Below the pieces are notes generated by a model. It made no database searches and was not told the origin of the DNA. It saw only the letters and a list, made by a program, of their open reading frames with translations. Positions 54,436-63,211 of a stretch of DNA of 64,000 nt are shown in pieces. How positions within the stretch are numbered: position 1 is the stretch's first letter; each line of letters starts with the position of its first letter. The position numbers were made by a program, and so were the translations under genes. Source of the stretch: Anoxybacillus sp. J5B_2022 (lineage in GTDB: Bacteria; Bacillota; Bacilli; Bacillales; Anoxybacillaceae); the NCBI RefSeq assembly GCF_026847645.1, contig NZ_JAPSMC010000006.1, positions 17,437-81,436 of the forward strand, in the 5' to 3' direction.

Positions 54436-54468
54436 TGAAAAAACCTTTCCCGCCGGAAAAGGTTTTTT
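54436..54468 (-). terminator. Terminator after fur
   Basis: AAAAAACCTTTTCC pairs with GGAAAGGTTTTTT around a CGGC-type loop, with T-run on the minus strand. Confidence 0.85.
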
Positions 54469-54922
54469 ATTCTTCTTGTTGATCTTTTTGTTGGCAACGG
54501 TAACAAATGCCGTGAAATGTTAGTCGGTGGTCTTTAATTTTAAACTTCCAATCCCGTTCGACAACTGCTTCTACTTCCTCTAGCAAGTCTTCTTGAATCT
54601 CCGCTACCGATCCACATTCGATACATACTAAATGATGGTGAAAATGGGTCGCCCCTTCTTGACGAAGATCATACCGTGATACACCATCGCCAAAGTTGAT
54701 CTTATCGACGATTTTCAGTTCTGTTAATAGTTCTAACGTCCGATAAACCGTCGCTAATCCGATTTCTGGAGATTTTTCTTTAACGAGGAGGTAGACATCT
54801 TCCGCACTTAAATGGTCTTCTTCATGTTCTAACAGAACCCGCACAGTAGCCTCGCGCTGTGGTGTCAATTTGTATCCGGCGGTATGCAAAAGTTTTTTTA
54901 TTCGTTCGATCCGATCTTCCAT
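54467..54922 (-). CDS. fur: Ferric uptake regulator Fur
   Basis: A 151-residue metal-dependent repressor. The DNA-binding half has YKLTPQREATVRVLLEHEEDHLSAEDVYLLVKEKSPEIGLATVYRTLELL; the dimer/metal half has THFHHHLVCIECGSV with paired Cys and CYRCQQ at the C-terminus (structural zinc). It represses iron-uptake genes when iron is abundant. Position upstream of yqzK-xerD matches B. subtilis and distinguishes it from PerR and Zur. Confidence 0.95.
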   Translation of the reverse strand: MEDRIERIKKLLHTAGYKLTPQREATVRVLLEHEEDHLSAEDVYLLVKEKSPEIGLATVYRTLELLTELKIVDKINFGDGVSRYDLRQEGATHFHHHLVCIECGSVAEIQEDLLEEVEAVVERDWKFKIKDHRLTFHGICYRCQQKDQQEE

Positions 54923-55031
54923 TTTATTTCCCTCCCTCGTCGTTCATCTATCATTATACAAAAGAACGAAGGAAGTATCAAAGTAAAATTATTATCATCA
55001 AATAAATAAAACCGTTATTAAATAATATTTA

Positions 55032-55676
55032 TTATTGATTAATTAACTGAACTACTTGTTTCATAATCATCGGCGATACGTATGCTTCCAACGAAGCGGA
55101 AATAAGCAATAAGGCGCTAATGGCCACCATGACAAACGCATAGCGCATAATCATCGGAAAAATCGGTTCATGCATTCGTTTCATAAATTGATTGCGCACC
55201 ATTTTGAGTGAAAAAGAAACGGATACCGTCCCCATCACAATAAAAGCCGGAATAACAATAAAATTTTGCGGCATGACCGAAACGAATGATAATAAAAATC
55301 CTTGCCAACCCATTTGGTTGACAAGAAACCCGACCGTAAATCCGACGACGACCCCTTTTAAAAATAAAAGCACTAAAATCAGCGGCAAGCCGATAATCGA
55401 AATGCCGAGCACCCACATAAACCCGATATATTGCAAATTGTGAAAGTAGCTTTGTTGAAACATGTCATAGGCGCTAGCGAACTCTCCTTTCGCTACTTGT
55501 CCAAAAAATTGCGTTAAATAATAATATAAGTCCTGCTTTTGGCTTAAATTTAAACTATTGACCACAATGGCGCCAAAAATGACTCCCATCAGAAATAAGA
55601 CGATCGTAAACAAATAAACGGACGCGTGTTCCCGCACATGCATCGCAATGGCCGATTTTAGCAGCTGTTTTCTCAT
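55032..55676 (-). CDS. spoIIM: Stage II sporulation protein M
   Basis: A 214-residue membrane protein with five hydrophobic helices (VYLFTIVLFLMGVIFGAIVVN, YIGFMWVLGISIIGLPLILVLLFLKGVVVGFTVGFLVNQMG, FIVIPAFIVMGTVSVSFS, MRYAFVMVAISALLLISASLEAYV). It is part of the SpoIID-M-P engulfment complex made in the mother cell. GGAGGAAG precedes the ATG; a SigE promoter lies upstream. Confidence 0.95.
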   Translation of the reverse strand: MRKQLLKSAIAMHVREHASVYLFTIVLFLMGVIFGAIVVNSLNLSQKQDLYYYLTQFFGQVAKGEFASAYDMFQQSYFHNLQYIGFMWVLGISIIGLPLILVLLFLKGVVVGFTVGFLVNQMGWQGFLLSFVSVMPQNFIVIPAFIVMGTVSVSFSLKMVRNQFMKRMHEPIFPMIMRYAFVMVAISALLLISASLEAYVSPMIMKQVVQLINQ

Positions 55677-55707
55677 TCTCTCTTCCTCCTACTTTCGCTC
55701 TTACTAG

Positions 55708-55735
55708 ATTGTATGAAAAAAGCGCACGTCTATGA
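55708..55735 (-). promoter_or_regulatory. SigE-type promoter of spoIIM
   Basis: On the minus strand TCATAG (55735-55730) and CATACAAT (55715-55708) are separated by 14 bases. The -10 is a full SigE match; the -35 is moderate. Confidence 0.6.
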
Positions 55736-55750
55736 CTAGTTGGAAGAAAA

Positions 55751-55781
55751 GAAAAAATCGCCCTATGTAAGAGCGATTTTC
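55751..55781 (-). terminator. Terminator after the EndoQ remnant and nudF
   Basis: AAAATCGC pairs with GCGATTTT, followed on the minus strand by TTTTTTC. Confidence 0.75.
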
Positions 55782-55919
55782 CCGTATTGGCCGCCACCGC
55801 CTGCCGCCATGACAAGCTGACCGCTTCTAGCAAGCACAATCGTTTCCGCTAATTTTTCCCCGACGACATCGATAAGTTGTTCAGCGGTTACTTTATGAAT
55901 ATGTAATAGTCGTTCATTT
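55763..55919 (-). pseudogene. yqxK: C-terminal remnant of endonuclease Q family gene (yqxK)
   Basis: A minus-strand frame of about 50 codons, shifted relative to nudF and beginning at its stop, reads KNERLLHIHKVTAEQLIDVV and then EKLAETIVLARSGQLVMAAGGGGQYGKIALT. The ending VLAR-G-L----GGGGQYGK is typical of the C-terminus of EndoQ/YqxK proteins (about 380 residues in B. subtilis). The remaining 85-90 % is missing, replaced directly by nudF. B. subtilis has yqxK in this neighbourhood, so a deletion is the simplest explanation. Confidence 0.7.
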
Positions 55920-56465
55920 TTTTAATGCCCGCGCAAGCTGCAAATATTGTAAAGCATAGGCAGTTTTCGCATCGTAAATTTCTTTCGCTTCAAGCATAGC
56001 TACCGCCTCCTCTAACGTCACTTCCAATAAATCAACAAATTCATCGGCATCCAGCCCTGCCGCTTCTTCTAGTTTCACAAGCCCTTCGGCGACATATAGA
56101 TGAATGAGTTCATCCGCAAACCCTGGGGACGTGTAAAAAGAGATAAGGTGGCGCATCGATTCGGCCGAATAGCCCGTTTCTTCTTCTAGTTCACGTCGAG
56201 CCGTCACGAGCGGTTCTTCTCCTTTTTCTAATTTTCCCGCTGGAATTTCGACTAATACACGCTCTAACGCTTTACGGTATTGCCGCACAAGCACTAATTT
56301 CCCTTCGTTTGTCAGCGGGAGAATCGCCACCGCTCCTGGATGTTTGACGATTTCTCGTTTGCTTGTGCTTCCGTTTGGCAATTGCACGTCCTCGACATAT
56401 ACTTGAATGACTTTGCCGCTAAAGATTTTCTCTTGGCGAATCGTTTTTTCGATTAAATGATCCAT
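55914..56465 (-). CDS. nudF: ADP-ribose pyrophosphatase, Nudix family
   Basis: A 183-residue Nudix hydrolase. The Nudix box is GKLEKGEEPLVTARRELEEETGY; upstream are VQLPNGSTSKREIVKHPGAVAILPLTNEGKLVLVRQYRKAL and downstream FYTSPGFADELIHLYVAEGL, both typical of ADP-ribose pyrophosphatases. It hydrolyses ADP-ribose to AMP and ribose-5-phosphate. It runs divergently from yqkF; its stop abuts a gene remnant. Confidence 0.93.
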   Translation of the reverse strand: MDHLIEKTIRQEKIFSGKVIQVYVEDVQLPNGSTSKREIVKHPGAVAILPLTNEGKLVLVRQYRKALERVLVEIPAGKLEKGEEPLVTARRELEEETGYSAESMRHLISFYTSPGFADELIHLYVAEGLVKLEEAAGLDADEFVDLLEVTLEEAVAMLEAKEIYDAKTAYALQYLQLARALKK

Positions 56466-56558
56466 TTGGTTTCGCTCCCGTTTCGTTTAATCATTTTCGT
56501 TTCCATTGTACTACATTTTCGTATAAAATGGAGAAAATTAGTGATTGGAGGAGAAATG

Positions 56559-57479
56559 ATGAACAAACGGCGCATCGGCACATCGAATTTATATGTGAGC
56601 GAAGTCGGGCTTGGCTGCATGTCGCTCGGCACGGAGGAAAAGAAGGCGATTCGCATCATTCATGAAGCGCTTGAGCGCGGCATCAATTATTTAGATACGG
56701 CCGATCTGTACGATCGCGGCTTAAACGAGCAGTTTGTCGGCAAAGCAATCAAAGGAAAACGAGATCAAGTTGTGCTAGCAACGAAAGTCGGAAACCGTTG
56801 GGAGGAGGGAAAGGACGGCTGGTTTTGGGATCCGTCGAAAGCATATATAAAACGAGCCGTAAAAGAAAGCTTGCGCCGCTTGCAAACCGACTATATCGAT
56901 TTATACCAGCTGCACGGCGGCACAATCGACGATCCAATCGATGAAACGATTGAAGCGTTTGAAGAGCTAAAACAAGAAGGGGTTATTCGCTACTACGGCA
57001 TTTCGTCGATTCGCCCAAATGTCATTCGCGAATATGTAAAACGTTCGAACATCGTTAGTGTCATGATGCAATATAGCTTGCTCGACCGCCGTCCGGAAGA
57101 GCTTTTTCCACTATTAAAAGCGCACGATATTAGCGTCATCGCCCGCGGACCAGTGGCGAAAGGGTTGCTCACCGACCGCCCGCTTGAAGCGGCAAGCGAG
57201 GCAGTGAAAACGAACGGCTACCTTGATTACACCTATGAAGAGTTGCAAAGCCTCTTGCCGGCGTTAAAAGCAAACACAACGGCTCACCGCTCGTTTACCG
57301 CGACCGCTTTGCAATTTTGTTTATACGATCCGGTCGTCGCTGCTGTCATTCCCGGTGCGAGCAGCCTCGAGCAGCTGACGGACAATATTGCTGCCGCTTC
57401 GATGCCGGCATTGACGAAAGAAGAATACGAATGGCTAAAACAACAGACGAAAGCGTCTATTTATGAAATGCACCGATAA
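56559..57479 (+). CDS. yqkF: Aldo/keto reductase YqkF
   Basis: A 306-residue NADPH-dependent aldo/keto reductase. Catalytic tetrad segments: NYLDTADLYDRG (Asp, Tyr), VVLATKVGNRW (Lys) and DLYQLHGG (His); the cofactor end contains IPGASSLEQLTDNI. The substrate is unknown. The ATG at 56559 has GGAGG 7 bases upstream, the one at 56556 only 4. A hairpin terminator follows the stop. Confidence 0.92.
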   Translation: MNKRRIGTSNLYVSEVGLGCMSLGTEEKKAIRIIHEALERGINYLDTADLYDRGLNEQFVGKAIKGKRDQVVLATKVGNRWEEGKDGWFWDPSKAYIKRAVKESLRRLQTDYIDLYQLHGGTIDDPIDETIEAFEELKQEGVIRYYGISSIRPNVIREYVKRSNIVSVMMQYSLLDRRPEELFPLLKAHDISVIARGPVAKGLLTDRPLEAASEAVKTNGYLDYTYEELQSLLPALKANTTAHRSFTATALQFCLYDPVVAAVIPGASSLEQLTDNIAAASMPALTKEEYEWLKQQTKASIYEMHR

Positions 57480-57506
57480 AAAAGCCCTGAGCATTCAGGG
57501 CTTATT
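57478..57506. terminator. Terminator between yqkF and yqkE
   Basis: AAGCCCTGA pairs with TCAGGGCTT, with A-run and T-rich flanks, so it can serve both convergent genes. Confidence 0.75.
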
Positions 57507-57726
57507 CCTTAAATTTTCTCCAATCTAAATTGCTCTCATTTAGCAGTTCTTCAAACGTTTTATTTTTTTCGCGCTGCCGCTGTTCTTCTCGTTTGCGCGC
57601 TTCTTCTTCTGCTTTTTTTCTTTTTTCTTCCGCTTCCAACGCACTTTTTTTCGCGCGCAACTTTGCGTACAAATCAGTGCCAAGGTAGTCTTTTAGCGTA
57701 ATTTTTTCTTCTGATTGATGTTTCAT
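57502..57726 (-). CDS. yqkE: YqkE family small charged protein
   Basis: A 74-residue, very charged, probably coiled-coil protein: KITLKDYLGTDLYAKLRAKKSALEAEEKRKK, then a long Glu/Arg/Lys helix and the end NKTFEELLNESNLDWRKFKE. Size and order match B. subtilis YqkE next to yqkF. Function unknown. Three tandem ATGs lie at 57732-57724; the last has GGGGG 7 bases upstream. Confidence 0.8.
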   Translation of the reverse strand: MKHQSEEKITLKDYLGTDLYAKLRAKKSALEAEEKRKKAEEEARKREEQRQREKNKTFEELLNESNLDWRKFKE

Positions 57727-57805
57727 CATCATTCCCCCTGAATAAAAACAGCATTCTTTTTTCAAGATAAGAAGGTCTATGATTTCAACGAAAGGAGAAT
57801 CGTTC

Positions 57806-57922
57806 ATGGCCAACCGAGCGCAAAAAGGGAAGCCGTCCGCAGATACGGTCAAACCGACGATCGCTAAAGAAGAATTAGAAAAGGCGATCCATCCGACCAA
57901 ACGGCAAAATTCCCCGCAGTGA
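57806..57922 (+). CDS. Small basic protein, 38 residues, unknown function
   Basis: ATG with AAAGGAGA 7 bases upstream. The product starts MANRAQKGKPSADTVKPTIAK and ends EKAIHPTKRQNSPQ; it is hydrophilic, basic and without Cys or membrane segments, which recalls small spore-associated or nucleic-acid-binding peptides, but no family is recognised. It is divergent from yqkE and followed at once by a GC-rich hairpin. Confidence 0.6.
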   Translation: MANRAQKGKPSADTVKPTIAKEELEKAIHPTKRQNSPQ

Positions 57923-57948
57923 TAAGGAGGCGATTGCCTCCTTATAAA
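57923..57948. terminator. Terminator between the 38-residue gene and yqkC
   Basis: TAAGGAGGC pairs with GCCTCCTTA around GATT; TAAAAT follows on the plus strand. It lies between convergent genes. Confidence 0.7.
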
Positions 57949-58181
57949 ATCTCGGTAACGTTCGGCAGATGCTCTTTTATCCACTGAATCGCCTCATCGA
58001 GCGTGGCAAATTCCGTCGTAGCAAACGTCATTTCGTCTTGCAATAACCAAACATCTTTCTTTTCTTGATAAATGCCCGCAATCGACCAATGCAGCAAACT
58101 ATACGGATCGTTTTCATGCATAAACGATACCCACGTTTTTTGTTTCGCAATATTGGCGATTTGTTTTAGTTTGTCATTCAT
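57942..58181 (-). CDS. yqkC: YqkC family protein
   Basis: A 79-residue protein, the same length as B. subtilis YqkC when started at ATG 58181 (GGGAG 8 bases upstream). It reads MNDKLKQIANIAKQKTWVSFMHENDPYSLLHWSIAGIY and ends TLDEAIQWIKEHLPNVTEIL; no known domain. It follows yqkB with a small overlap. Confidence 0.8.
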   Translation of the reverse strand: MNDKLKQIANIAKQKTWVSFMHENDPYSLLHWSIAGIYQEKKDVWLLQDEMTFATTEFATLDEAIQWIKEHLPNVTEIL

Positions 58182-58509
58182 GCTGTTCACTCCCTTTCAC
58201 TATCGACATGCGCGGATTTAAGATTTGATTCGGGCTTTTCAACAGAAAACACCCTGCTCCTTCCACCGCGTCAATCACCATGTTATCATCGTAAAAAACA
58301 AGCCGTGATTTTTCCAAAAGTACCGGAACATAATTCGTTTCAATCGCTATATCATCTTCCTCTGCTTGATCGACGAGCCATAATGTCGGCACGCCACTGA
58401 CGGCACAACCGCAGCCGTCCGTATCATATTTTAATTTTAATCGCTTTTTTGTATTCGACAAAATCTGTTCGAGTTGTTGCATTGCTCGATCCGTAAATGT
58501 AATATTCAT
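58174..58509 (-). CDS. yqkB: HesB/IscA-like iron-sulfur biosynthesis family protein YqkB
   Basis: A 111-residue protein of the HesB-like fold. It has MNITFTDRAMQQLEQIL, LKLKYDTDGCGCAVSGVPTLWLV with a Cys-Gly-Cys pair, and VEGAGCFLLKSPNQIL. The A-type iron-sulfur carriers have three conserved Cys; here the CGC comes early and one Cys is near the end, so the ligand set differs from classical IscA. Its exact role is not known. Confidence 0.82.
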   Translation of the reverse strand: MNITFTDRAMQQLEQILSNTKKRLKLKYDTDGCGCAVSGVPTLWLVDQAEEDDIAIETNYVPVLLEKSRLVFYDDNMVIDAVEGAGCFLLKSPNQILNPRMSIVKGSEQHE

Positions 58510-58594
58510 AATGACCGCCCTTTTTGTCATTAAATTTTTACATACGCTAACTATACTACCAAAAATGAGAGCACAAATAAAGGAGGAACCCTAC

Positions 58595-58804
58595 ATGGCT
58601 AAAGTACAAATTAAAGTAAATGACAACGGCTCATTTCGCGTAACAGGAGAAGTGGAATTAATCGACGCGGAAGGCAACAAATTCGAAACGAAGGAAACGT
58701 TTTCGCTCTGTCGTTGCGGCATGTCACAGAAAATGCCGTTTTGCGATGGAACGCATAAAGGAACGTTCCAATCCGTTGTCCGTGCTACTCCATCCCAATC
58801 GTAG
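58595..58804 (+). CDS. CDGSH iron-sulfur domain protein
   Basis: A 69-residue protein whose C-terminal half, SLCRCGMSQKMPFCDGTHKGTF, has the CDGSH (mitoNEET) signature C-x-C...C-D-G-T-H with three Cys and one His as 2Fe-2S ligands (Thr in place of Ser). The N-terminal half is a short beta unit (KVQIKVNDNGSFRVTGEVELID). ATG with AAAGGAGG upstream. Such small bacterial proteins probably transfer clusters or electrons. It faces away from yqkB. Confidence 0.88.
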   Translation: MAKVQIKVNDNGSFRVTGEVELIDAEGNKFETKETFSLCRCGMSQKMPFCDGTHKGTFQSVVRATPSQS

Positions 58805-58816
58805 GGAGTGAAGCGA

Positions 58817-59011
58817 TTGGATGAAAAATGGCTAAAAAAGCTCGTACAAAACTGCCTGCGCCAATACGGGCGCGACGCAGAAGCGTTTCCGCTCACCGAT
58901 TCGGAGTGGGCGGATTTATATGAACACATCGTGTCAGAAAACAAGACACACCCAGAGATGGATGTATACGAAATCGTTCACGATGTTGTGTATGAGTACA
59001 TGACAAAATAA
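58817..59011 (+). CDS. yqzH: YqzH family small protein
   Basis: A 64-residue acidic helical protein: MDEKWLKKLVQNCLRQYGRD, ADLYEHIVSENKTHPEMDVYEIVHDVVYEYMTK. Length and position before yqjQ-yqjP match B. subtilis YqzH. The TTG at 58817 has GGGAG 8 bases upstream; the GTG at 58808 overlaps that site. Function unknown. Confidence 0.78.
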   Translation: MDEKWLKKLVQNCLRQYGRDAEAFPLTDSEWADLYEHIVSENKTHPEMDVYEIVHDVVYEYMTK

Positions 59012-59041
59012 CCCTCCACGTACAGGAGGGTTATTTTTTAA
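59010..59041. terminator. Bidirectional terminator between yqzH and yqjQ
   Basis: AACCCTCC pairs with GGAGGGTT, followed by ATTTTTTA. Confidence 0.85.
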
Positions 59042-59816
59042 AAAACGCATTTTTTCCAATCGCTTCAATGAACGATGGAAATAGCTGATATAGTTTACTT
59101 CCCGCGTTCATCCAACGCGGCATGTTCACTTCCCTTGTCGGGGTCATCATCGCATCGACGACGCGGCGAGCCACGTCATCGGCTTGAAGCATCCAACGCT
59201 TGACGTTTTTTACGTAATCGCCCGTTGCATCGGCAACCGAAAAAAAGTTTGTTTCAATCGGTCCTGGGTTAACAGCGGTCACAAATATCCCATATTGCGC
59301 CGCTTCCATGCGCAAGCTGTTCGTAAACCCAAGCACTGCATGCTTTGTCGCCGCATAGACGCTCGATTTCGGCGTCGCAATTTTTCCTGCTTGGGAAGCG
59401 ACGTTGATAATATGCCCTTTGCGCCGCTTCATCATCTGCTGATACACTATTTTCGTGCAGGCGATGAGCCCACAGACGTTCACCGCAAACATCGCTTCCG
59501 TTTCTTGTAAATCAATGTCTTCGACGTAGCGAAACACACCAAACCCCGCGTTGTTGACAAGCACATCGATTTCTATCTCTTGCACGAGCTGTTGAAACAC
59601 CGCTTCGACCGCGGCAAGGTCGCTGACGTCCAACCGTTCATAGCGACATGGAACGCCGTATGTCGCTTTTATTTTTTCCGAAATCCGCGCTAACTTTTCT
59701 TCATTGCGCGCAAGCAATACCGGAATGCCGCCTCGCTTCGCCACTTCATAGGCGATCCGCTCGCCAAGCCCACCGGATGCGCCGGTAATAACGACGCGCT
59801 TCCCTGCGAGTTTCAC
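59031..59816 (-). CDS. yqjQ: Short-chain dehydrogenase/reductase YqjQ
   Basis: A 261-residue classical SDR. NAD(P) motif VVITGASGGLGERIA (TGxxxGxG), NNAG in VLVNNAGFGVF, catalytic Ser in IINVASQAGKIA and YxxxK in SVYAATKHAVLGFTNSLR. Substrate unknown. ATG overlaps the yqjP stop as ATGA. Confidence 0.92.
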   Translation of the reverse strand: MKLAGKRVVITGASGGLGERIAYEVAKRGGIPVLLARNEEKLARISEKIKATYGVPCRYERLDVSDLAAVEAVFQQLVQEIEIDVLVNNAGFGVFRYVEDIDLQETEAMFAVNVCGLIACTKIVYQQMMKRRKGHIINVASQAGKIATPKSSVYAATKHAVLGFTNSLRMEAAQYGIFVTAVNPGPIETNFFSVADATGDYVKNVKRWMLQADDVARRVVDAMMTPTREVNMPRWMNAGSKLYQLFPSFIEAIGKNAFFKK

Positions 59817-60778
59817 CGCGATCCCACCACCTCATAAAAAAGATAAGCGTCGTTTTCTTTTCGCTTCACTACCGCTCCGATATGTTCTAAATAATCGAGC
59901 TGTCCGATCGTTTCTGACATCGTCAGCAAAAATTCCCGCTCATACACGGTTGGAAAGAGTTGTCTGCATACATCGAATACAGTCAATGGTTCATGTACTA
60001 ACATCTCTAATACTTGTTCGGCGCGCTCATGTTGTTTCGCAAGCCGCTTCTCGACTAGCTCCGGCACACCCGTGACATCTTCCCCATGTCCTGTCTTGAT
60101 TTTAGCAATCTCATAACGAAGCAATTTTTTTAACGAATCGTTATATTGCAAAAGTGGTTTTGGACGTTCCGTTTTTCCGATTTCCGGTGGTTCAAGCAGC
60201 GGATTGGACGAAACTTTTGCTAATAAATGATCGCCGCCAATCATCAGTCCGTCTTTTTCCCGATACAAGACGATATGGCTTTGGGCATGTCCTGGCGTTT
60301 CAATGACCGTCCAATCTTCCAAGCCGCCAATTCGGTCGCCTTCGGAAACCGCTGTGGTGAGCGAGCGCTCGCACGAATAACGGAGCGAACGGCGAAATTT
60401 CGGCAGCTGTGGCAAGAGCGCGGCATCCATCCCACATTCGATTAAAAATTGTTCAAAATAGTGCTGATGCCACGCCAAAAACTCCGGATCTTTTCGAATC
60501 CACGGCTGCGCTTTCGGATGGGCGATGACCGGAATCGAGTCCGGCAAATAATCAAGCAAGCCGACATGGTCTGGATGATGATGCGTCAATACGACTTGCT
60601 CGATGTCGCTAGGTTCATAGCCTATTTCATGCAATTGACGCTGAAACGCCTGCCACGCTTCTTCCGTCTTGACTCCGGCATCGATCAATGTTAATCGATC
60701 GCCTTTCACAATATACATATTGACGTCTCCGACGGGAAACGGTGTCGGAACGACAATGCGGTACACCTCTTTGTCCAT
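59813..60778 (-). CDS. yqjP: Metallo-beta-lactamase fold hydrolase YqjP
   Basis: A 321-residue MBL-fold protein. Zinc motif VVLTHHHPDHVGLLDYL (HxHxDH), IETPGHAQSHIVL, MIGGDHLL and KIKTGHGEDV supply the metal ligands; a winged-helix-like C-terminal part (residues 250-321) follows. It resembles glyoxalase II-like and LACTB2-type hydrolases; the substrate is unknown. ATG 60778 has GGGGA 7 bases upstream; ATG 60784 is possible. Confidence 0.88.
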   Translation of the reverse strand: MDKEVYRIVVPTPFPVGDVNMYIVKGDRLTLIDAGVKTEEAWQAFQRQLHEIGYEPSDIEQVVLTHHHPDHVGLLDYLPDSIPVIAHPKAQPWIRKDPEFLAWHQHYFEQFLIECGMDAALLPQLPKFRRSLRYSCERSLTTAVSEGDRIGGLEDWTVIETPGHAQSHIVLYREKDGLMIGGDHLLAKVSSNPLLEPPEIGKTERPKPLLQYNDSLKKLLRYEIAKIKTGHGEDVTGVPELVEKRLAKQHERAEQVLEMLVHEPLTVFDVCRQLFPTVYEREFLLTMSETIGQLDYLEHIGAVVKRKENDAYLFYEVVGSR

Positions 60779-60914
60779 CAACATTCCCCTTTATCATTAT
60801 ATTATAATAATTTAAGAATAGTCATGTTATTTAACAGTTTACACCGTTTTTCTTCGTTTGTCATTTTTTTCTCACCACCCGTAAAAAAATTCAAAAAATT
60901 GATTGATTTTTCTA

Positions 60915-60944
60915 TTGACAATAGGCTTGGTTTCGGTGCATAAT
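60915..60944 (+). promoter_or_regulatory. SigA-type promoter of proC
   Basis: TTGACA at 60915-60920 and CATAAT at 60939-60944 with an 18-base spacer, directly before the T-box leader. Confidence 0.65.
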
Positions 60945-60949
60945 TGCAA

Positions 60950-61188
60950 ACAAAATAGGCAGGCGATGATTGGGACTAGTAAATGGGGAACGGCACAAGA
61001 GAGTGAAACCCAGCGGCTGAAAGGTTTCATTGCCCTCTTTCCCATTGAACCTACCCAAGAGCTGTTAGGCAAACCTAACCGTATAGCCGACGATACCGGC
61101 TACGAGGTGGGCACACATGTGCCAACAAAGGTGGTACCGCGGAAATAAAGACCTTTCCGTCCTTTTTGAAGGGCGAAAGGTCTTTTTT
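60950..61188 (+). ncRNA. T-box leader of proC, proline-specific
   Basis: A full T-box leader. Stem I contains AGTAAATGGGGA near its start and GAACCTACC, in which CCT follows the typical GAA: a Pro specifier codon. The T-box AAAGGTGGTACCGCG is at 61128-61141. A terminator (GACCTTTC against GAAAGGTC, then TTTTTT) is at 61150-61188. Uncharged tRNA-Pro would relieve termination and turn on proline synthesis. Confidence 0.93.
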
Positions 61189-61211
61189 ATTTGAGATGAG
61201 GAGGAGAGAAG

Positions 61212-62045
61212 ATGAGCAAAGAAACAACGATTACGTTTCTCGGTGCAGGTTCGATGGCAGAAGCGCTTATTTCTGGGATGGCAAAAACGTTATACGAGCC
61301 AAACCAAATGATTGTTACGAATCGTTCAAGTGTGGAACGTCTTCATTATTTGCAACAAACATACGGTGTGCGTGCAGAAACAAATAAAGAAAAAGCGGTC
61401 AAAGAGGCAGATATTGTTATTTTAGCAATGAAACCGAAAGATGCAGCGGAAAGCCTCACTCCGATTGCACACGCGTTTGGCGAACAACAGCTCATCATTT
61501 CGCTGCTTGCTGGGGTGACGACGGAAACGATTACATCGCTTATTGGAAAACAAATCGCGGTCATTCGCGCGATGCCAAATACATCGGCGGCCATTCGGCA
61601 ATCAGCGACCGCCCTTTCTTGTGGCCGCTTTGCGACAGAGGTACATTTAGCGATCGCCAAAACGTTATTTGAAACAGTCGGCATTGTTACTGTCGTTAAA
61701 GAACAAGATTTGCATGCGGTGACAGGGTTGTCTGGCAGCGGACCAGCGTACGTCTATTATTTAGTGGAAGCAATGGAAAAAGCGGCGGATGAAATCGGGC
61801 TCGATCGCGCTGTGGCAAAAGAGTTGATTTTGCAAACGATCATCGGCGCGGCTCATATGTTAAAAGCGACGAACAAACATCCTTCCGTTTTACGCAAAGA
61901 AGTGACAAGTCCGGGCGGCACGACCGAAGCAGGCATTGGTGTGCTTGAACGCTACCGTTATCAAGAAGCGGTCATTGCTTGCATTAAACGGGCGACCGAG
62001 CGCTCTGAAGAACTTGGGCAAGCGCTGCTTTCGTCCGTCAAATAG
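61212..62045 (+). CDS. proC: Pyrroline-5-carboxylate reductase
   Basis: A 277-residue NAD(P)H enzyme for the last step of proline synthesis. Rossmann motif [52 protein letters not shown] and the family signature [29 protein letters not shown], then [22 protein letters not shown] end ([15 protein letters not shown]). The T-box upstream explains its control by tRNA-Pro. AGGAGGAGAG before ATG. Confidence 0.96.
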   Translation: MSKETTITFLGAGSMAEALISGMAKTLYEPNQMIVTNRSSVERLHYLQQTYGVRAETNKEKAVKEADIVILAMKPKDAAESLTPIAHAFGEQQLIISLLAGVTTETITSLIGKQIAVIRAMPNTSAAIRQSATALSCGRFATEVHLAIAKTLFETVGIVTVVKEQDLHAVTGLSGSGPAYVYYLVEAMEKAADEIGLDRAVAKELILQTIIGAAHMLKATNKHPSVLRKEVTSPGGTTEAGIGVLERYRYQEAVIACIKRATERSEELGQALLSSVK

Positions 62046-62118
62046 TGCAAGTTGTTTTTCTTTTCCAAGCACACGTGTTATCATTCAAATTGAACACAAC
62101 TACTTGGAGGGGATTGAC

Positions 62119-63126
62119 ATGCTTTTTTCACCATATACGATTCGCGACGTGACACTGAAAAATCGAATTGTCATGTCACCGATGTGCATGTATGCATGCG
62201 ACACAGAAGACGGAACAGTACGTAACTGGCATAAAATTCATTATCCGACGCGCGCGGTCGGGCAAGTCGGGCTCATTATCGTCGAAGCGACGGCCGTGAC
62301 GCCGCAAGGAAGAATTTCCGCCCGCGATCTAGGCATATGGAGCGATGAGCATATCGAAGGATTGCGCACGCTCACAACGCTTGTCAAAGAACAAGGGGCC
62401 AAAATCGGCATCCAGATCGCTCATGCGGGACGAAAAGCGACGGTCGACGGAGAGATCATCGCTCCCTCGCCGCTTCCGTTTGATGAAAACATGCGCACAC
62501 CGAAAGAAATGACAAAAGCGGAGATTGAAGAAACGATTCAAGCGTTTCAAAACGGCGCGCTTCGTGCCAAAAAGGCCGGCTTTGACGTCGTGGAAATTCA
62601 TGCGGCACACGGCTATCTCATTAACGAATTTTTATCGCCATTAACGAACAAACGGAACGACGAATACGGCGGTACATTTGAAAATCGCTACCGCTTTTTA
62701 AGCGAAGTGATTGAGGCAGTCAAAGAAGTATGGGATGGACCGCTGTTTGTCCGTGTTTCTGCACATGATTATCATCCAGACGGTTTAACCGTGAAAGACT
62801 ACGTCGAATACGCAAAGCGCATGAAAGCACAAGGAGTCGATTTAGTCGATGTAAGCTCCGGTGCAGTCGTTCCAGCGGCAATTGATGCGTATCCAGGCTA
62901 TCAAGTGCCGTTTGCCGAAGCGATCCGCCACGGCGCGGACATCGCTACAGGCGCTGTCGGATTGATTACATCCGGACGGCAAGCGGAAGAAATTTTGCGC
63001 AACGGCCGCGCCGATTTGATTTTCATCGGGCGAGAACTCCTTCGCAACCCGTATTGGCCAAAAACAGCCGCAAGTGAGCTCGGCATCCCGCTTGAGGCAC
63101 CAAAGCCATACGTGCGGGGATGGTAA
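62119..63126 (+). CDS. namA: NADPH dehydrogenase NamA (old yellow enzyme)
   Basis: A 335-residue FMN-dependent ene-reductase of the YqjM type. It has [27 protein letters not shown] with the modulating Cys, [15 protein letters not shown], the FMN/active-site stretch [30 protein letters not shown], and [22 protein letters not shown] with the C-terminal arginine finger region. It reduces activated C=C bonds of enones and nitro compounds. ATG 62119 follows GGAGGGG; the longer upstream frame overlaps proC. Confidence 0.95.
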   Translation: MLFSPYTIRDVTLKNRIVMSPMCMYACDTEDGTVRNWHKIHYPTRAVGQVGLIIVEATAVTPQGRISARDLGIWSDEHIEGLRTLTTLVKEQGAKIGIQIAHAGRKATVDGEIIAPSPLPFDENMRTPKEMTKAEIEETIQAFQNGALRAKKAGFDVVEIHAAHGYLINEFLSPLTNKRNDEYGGTFENRYRFLSEVIEAVKEVWDGPLFVRVSAHDYHPDGLTVKDYVEYAKRMKAQGVDLVDVSSGAVVPAAIDAYPGYQVPFAEAIRHGADIATGAVGLITSGRQAEEILRNGRADLIFIGRELLRNPYWPKTAASELGIPLEAPKPYVRGW

Positions 63127-63211
63127 ATAAAGCGCACGTTTAGAGGATTGACCACCTGCTTTAACTTTGCGAAAATTTATAATGAGATGATTAAAAATAA
63201 GGGTGATACAT

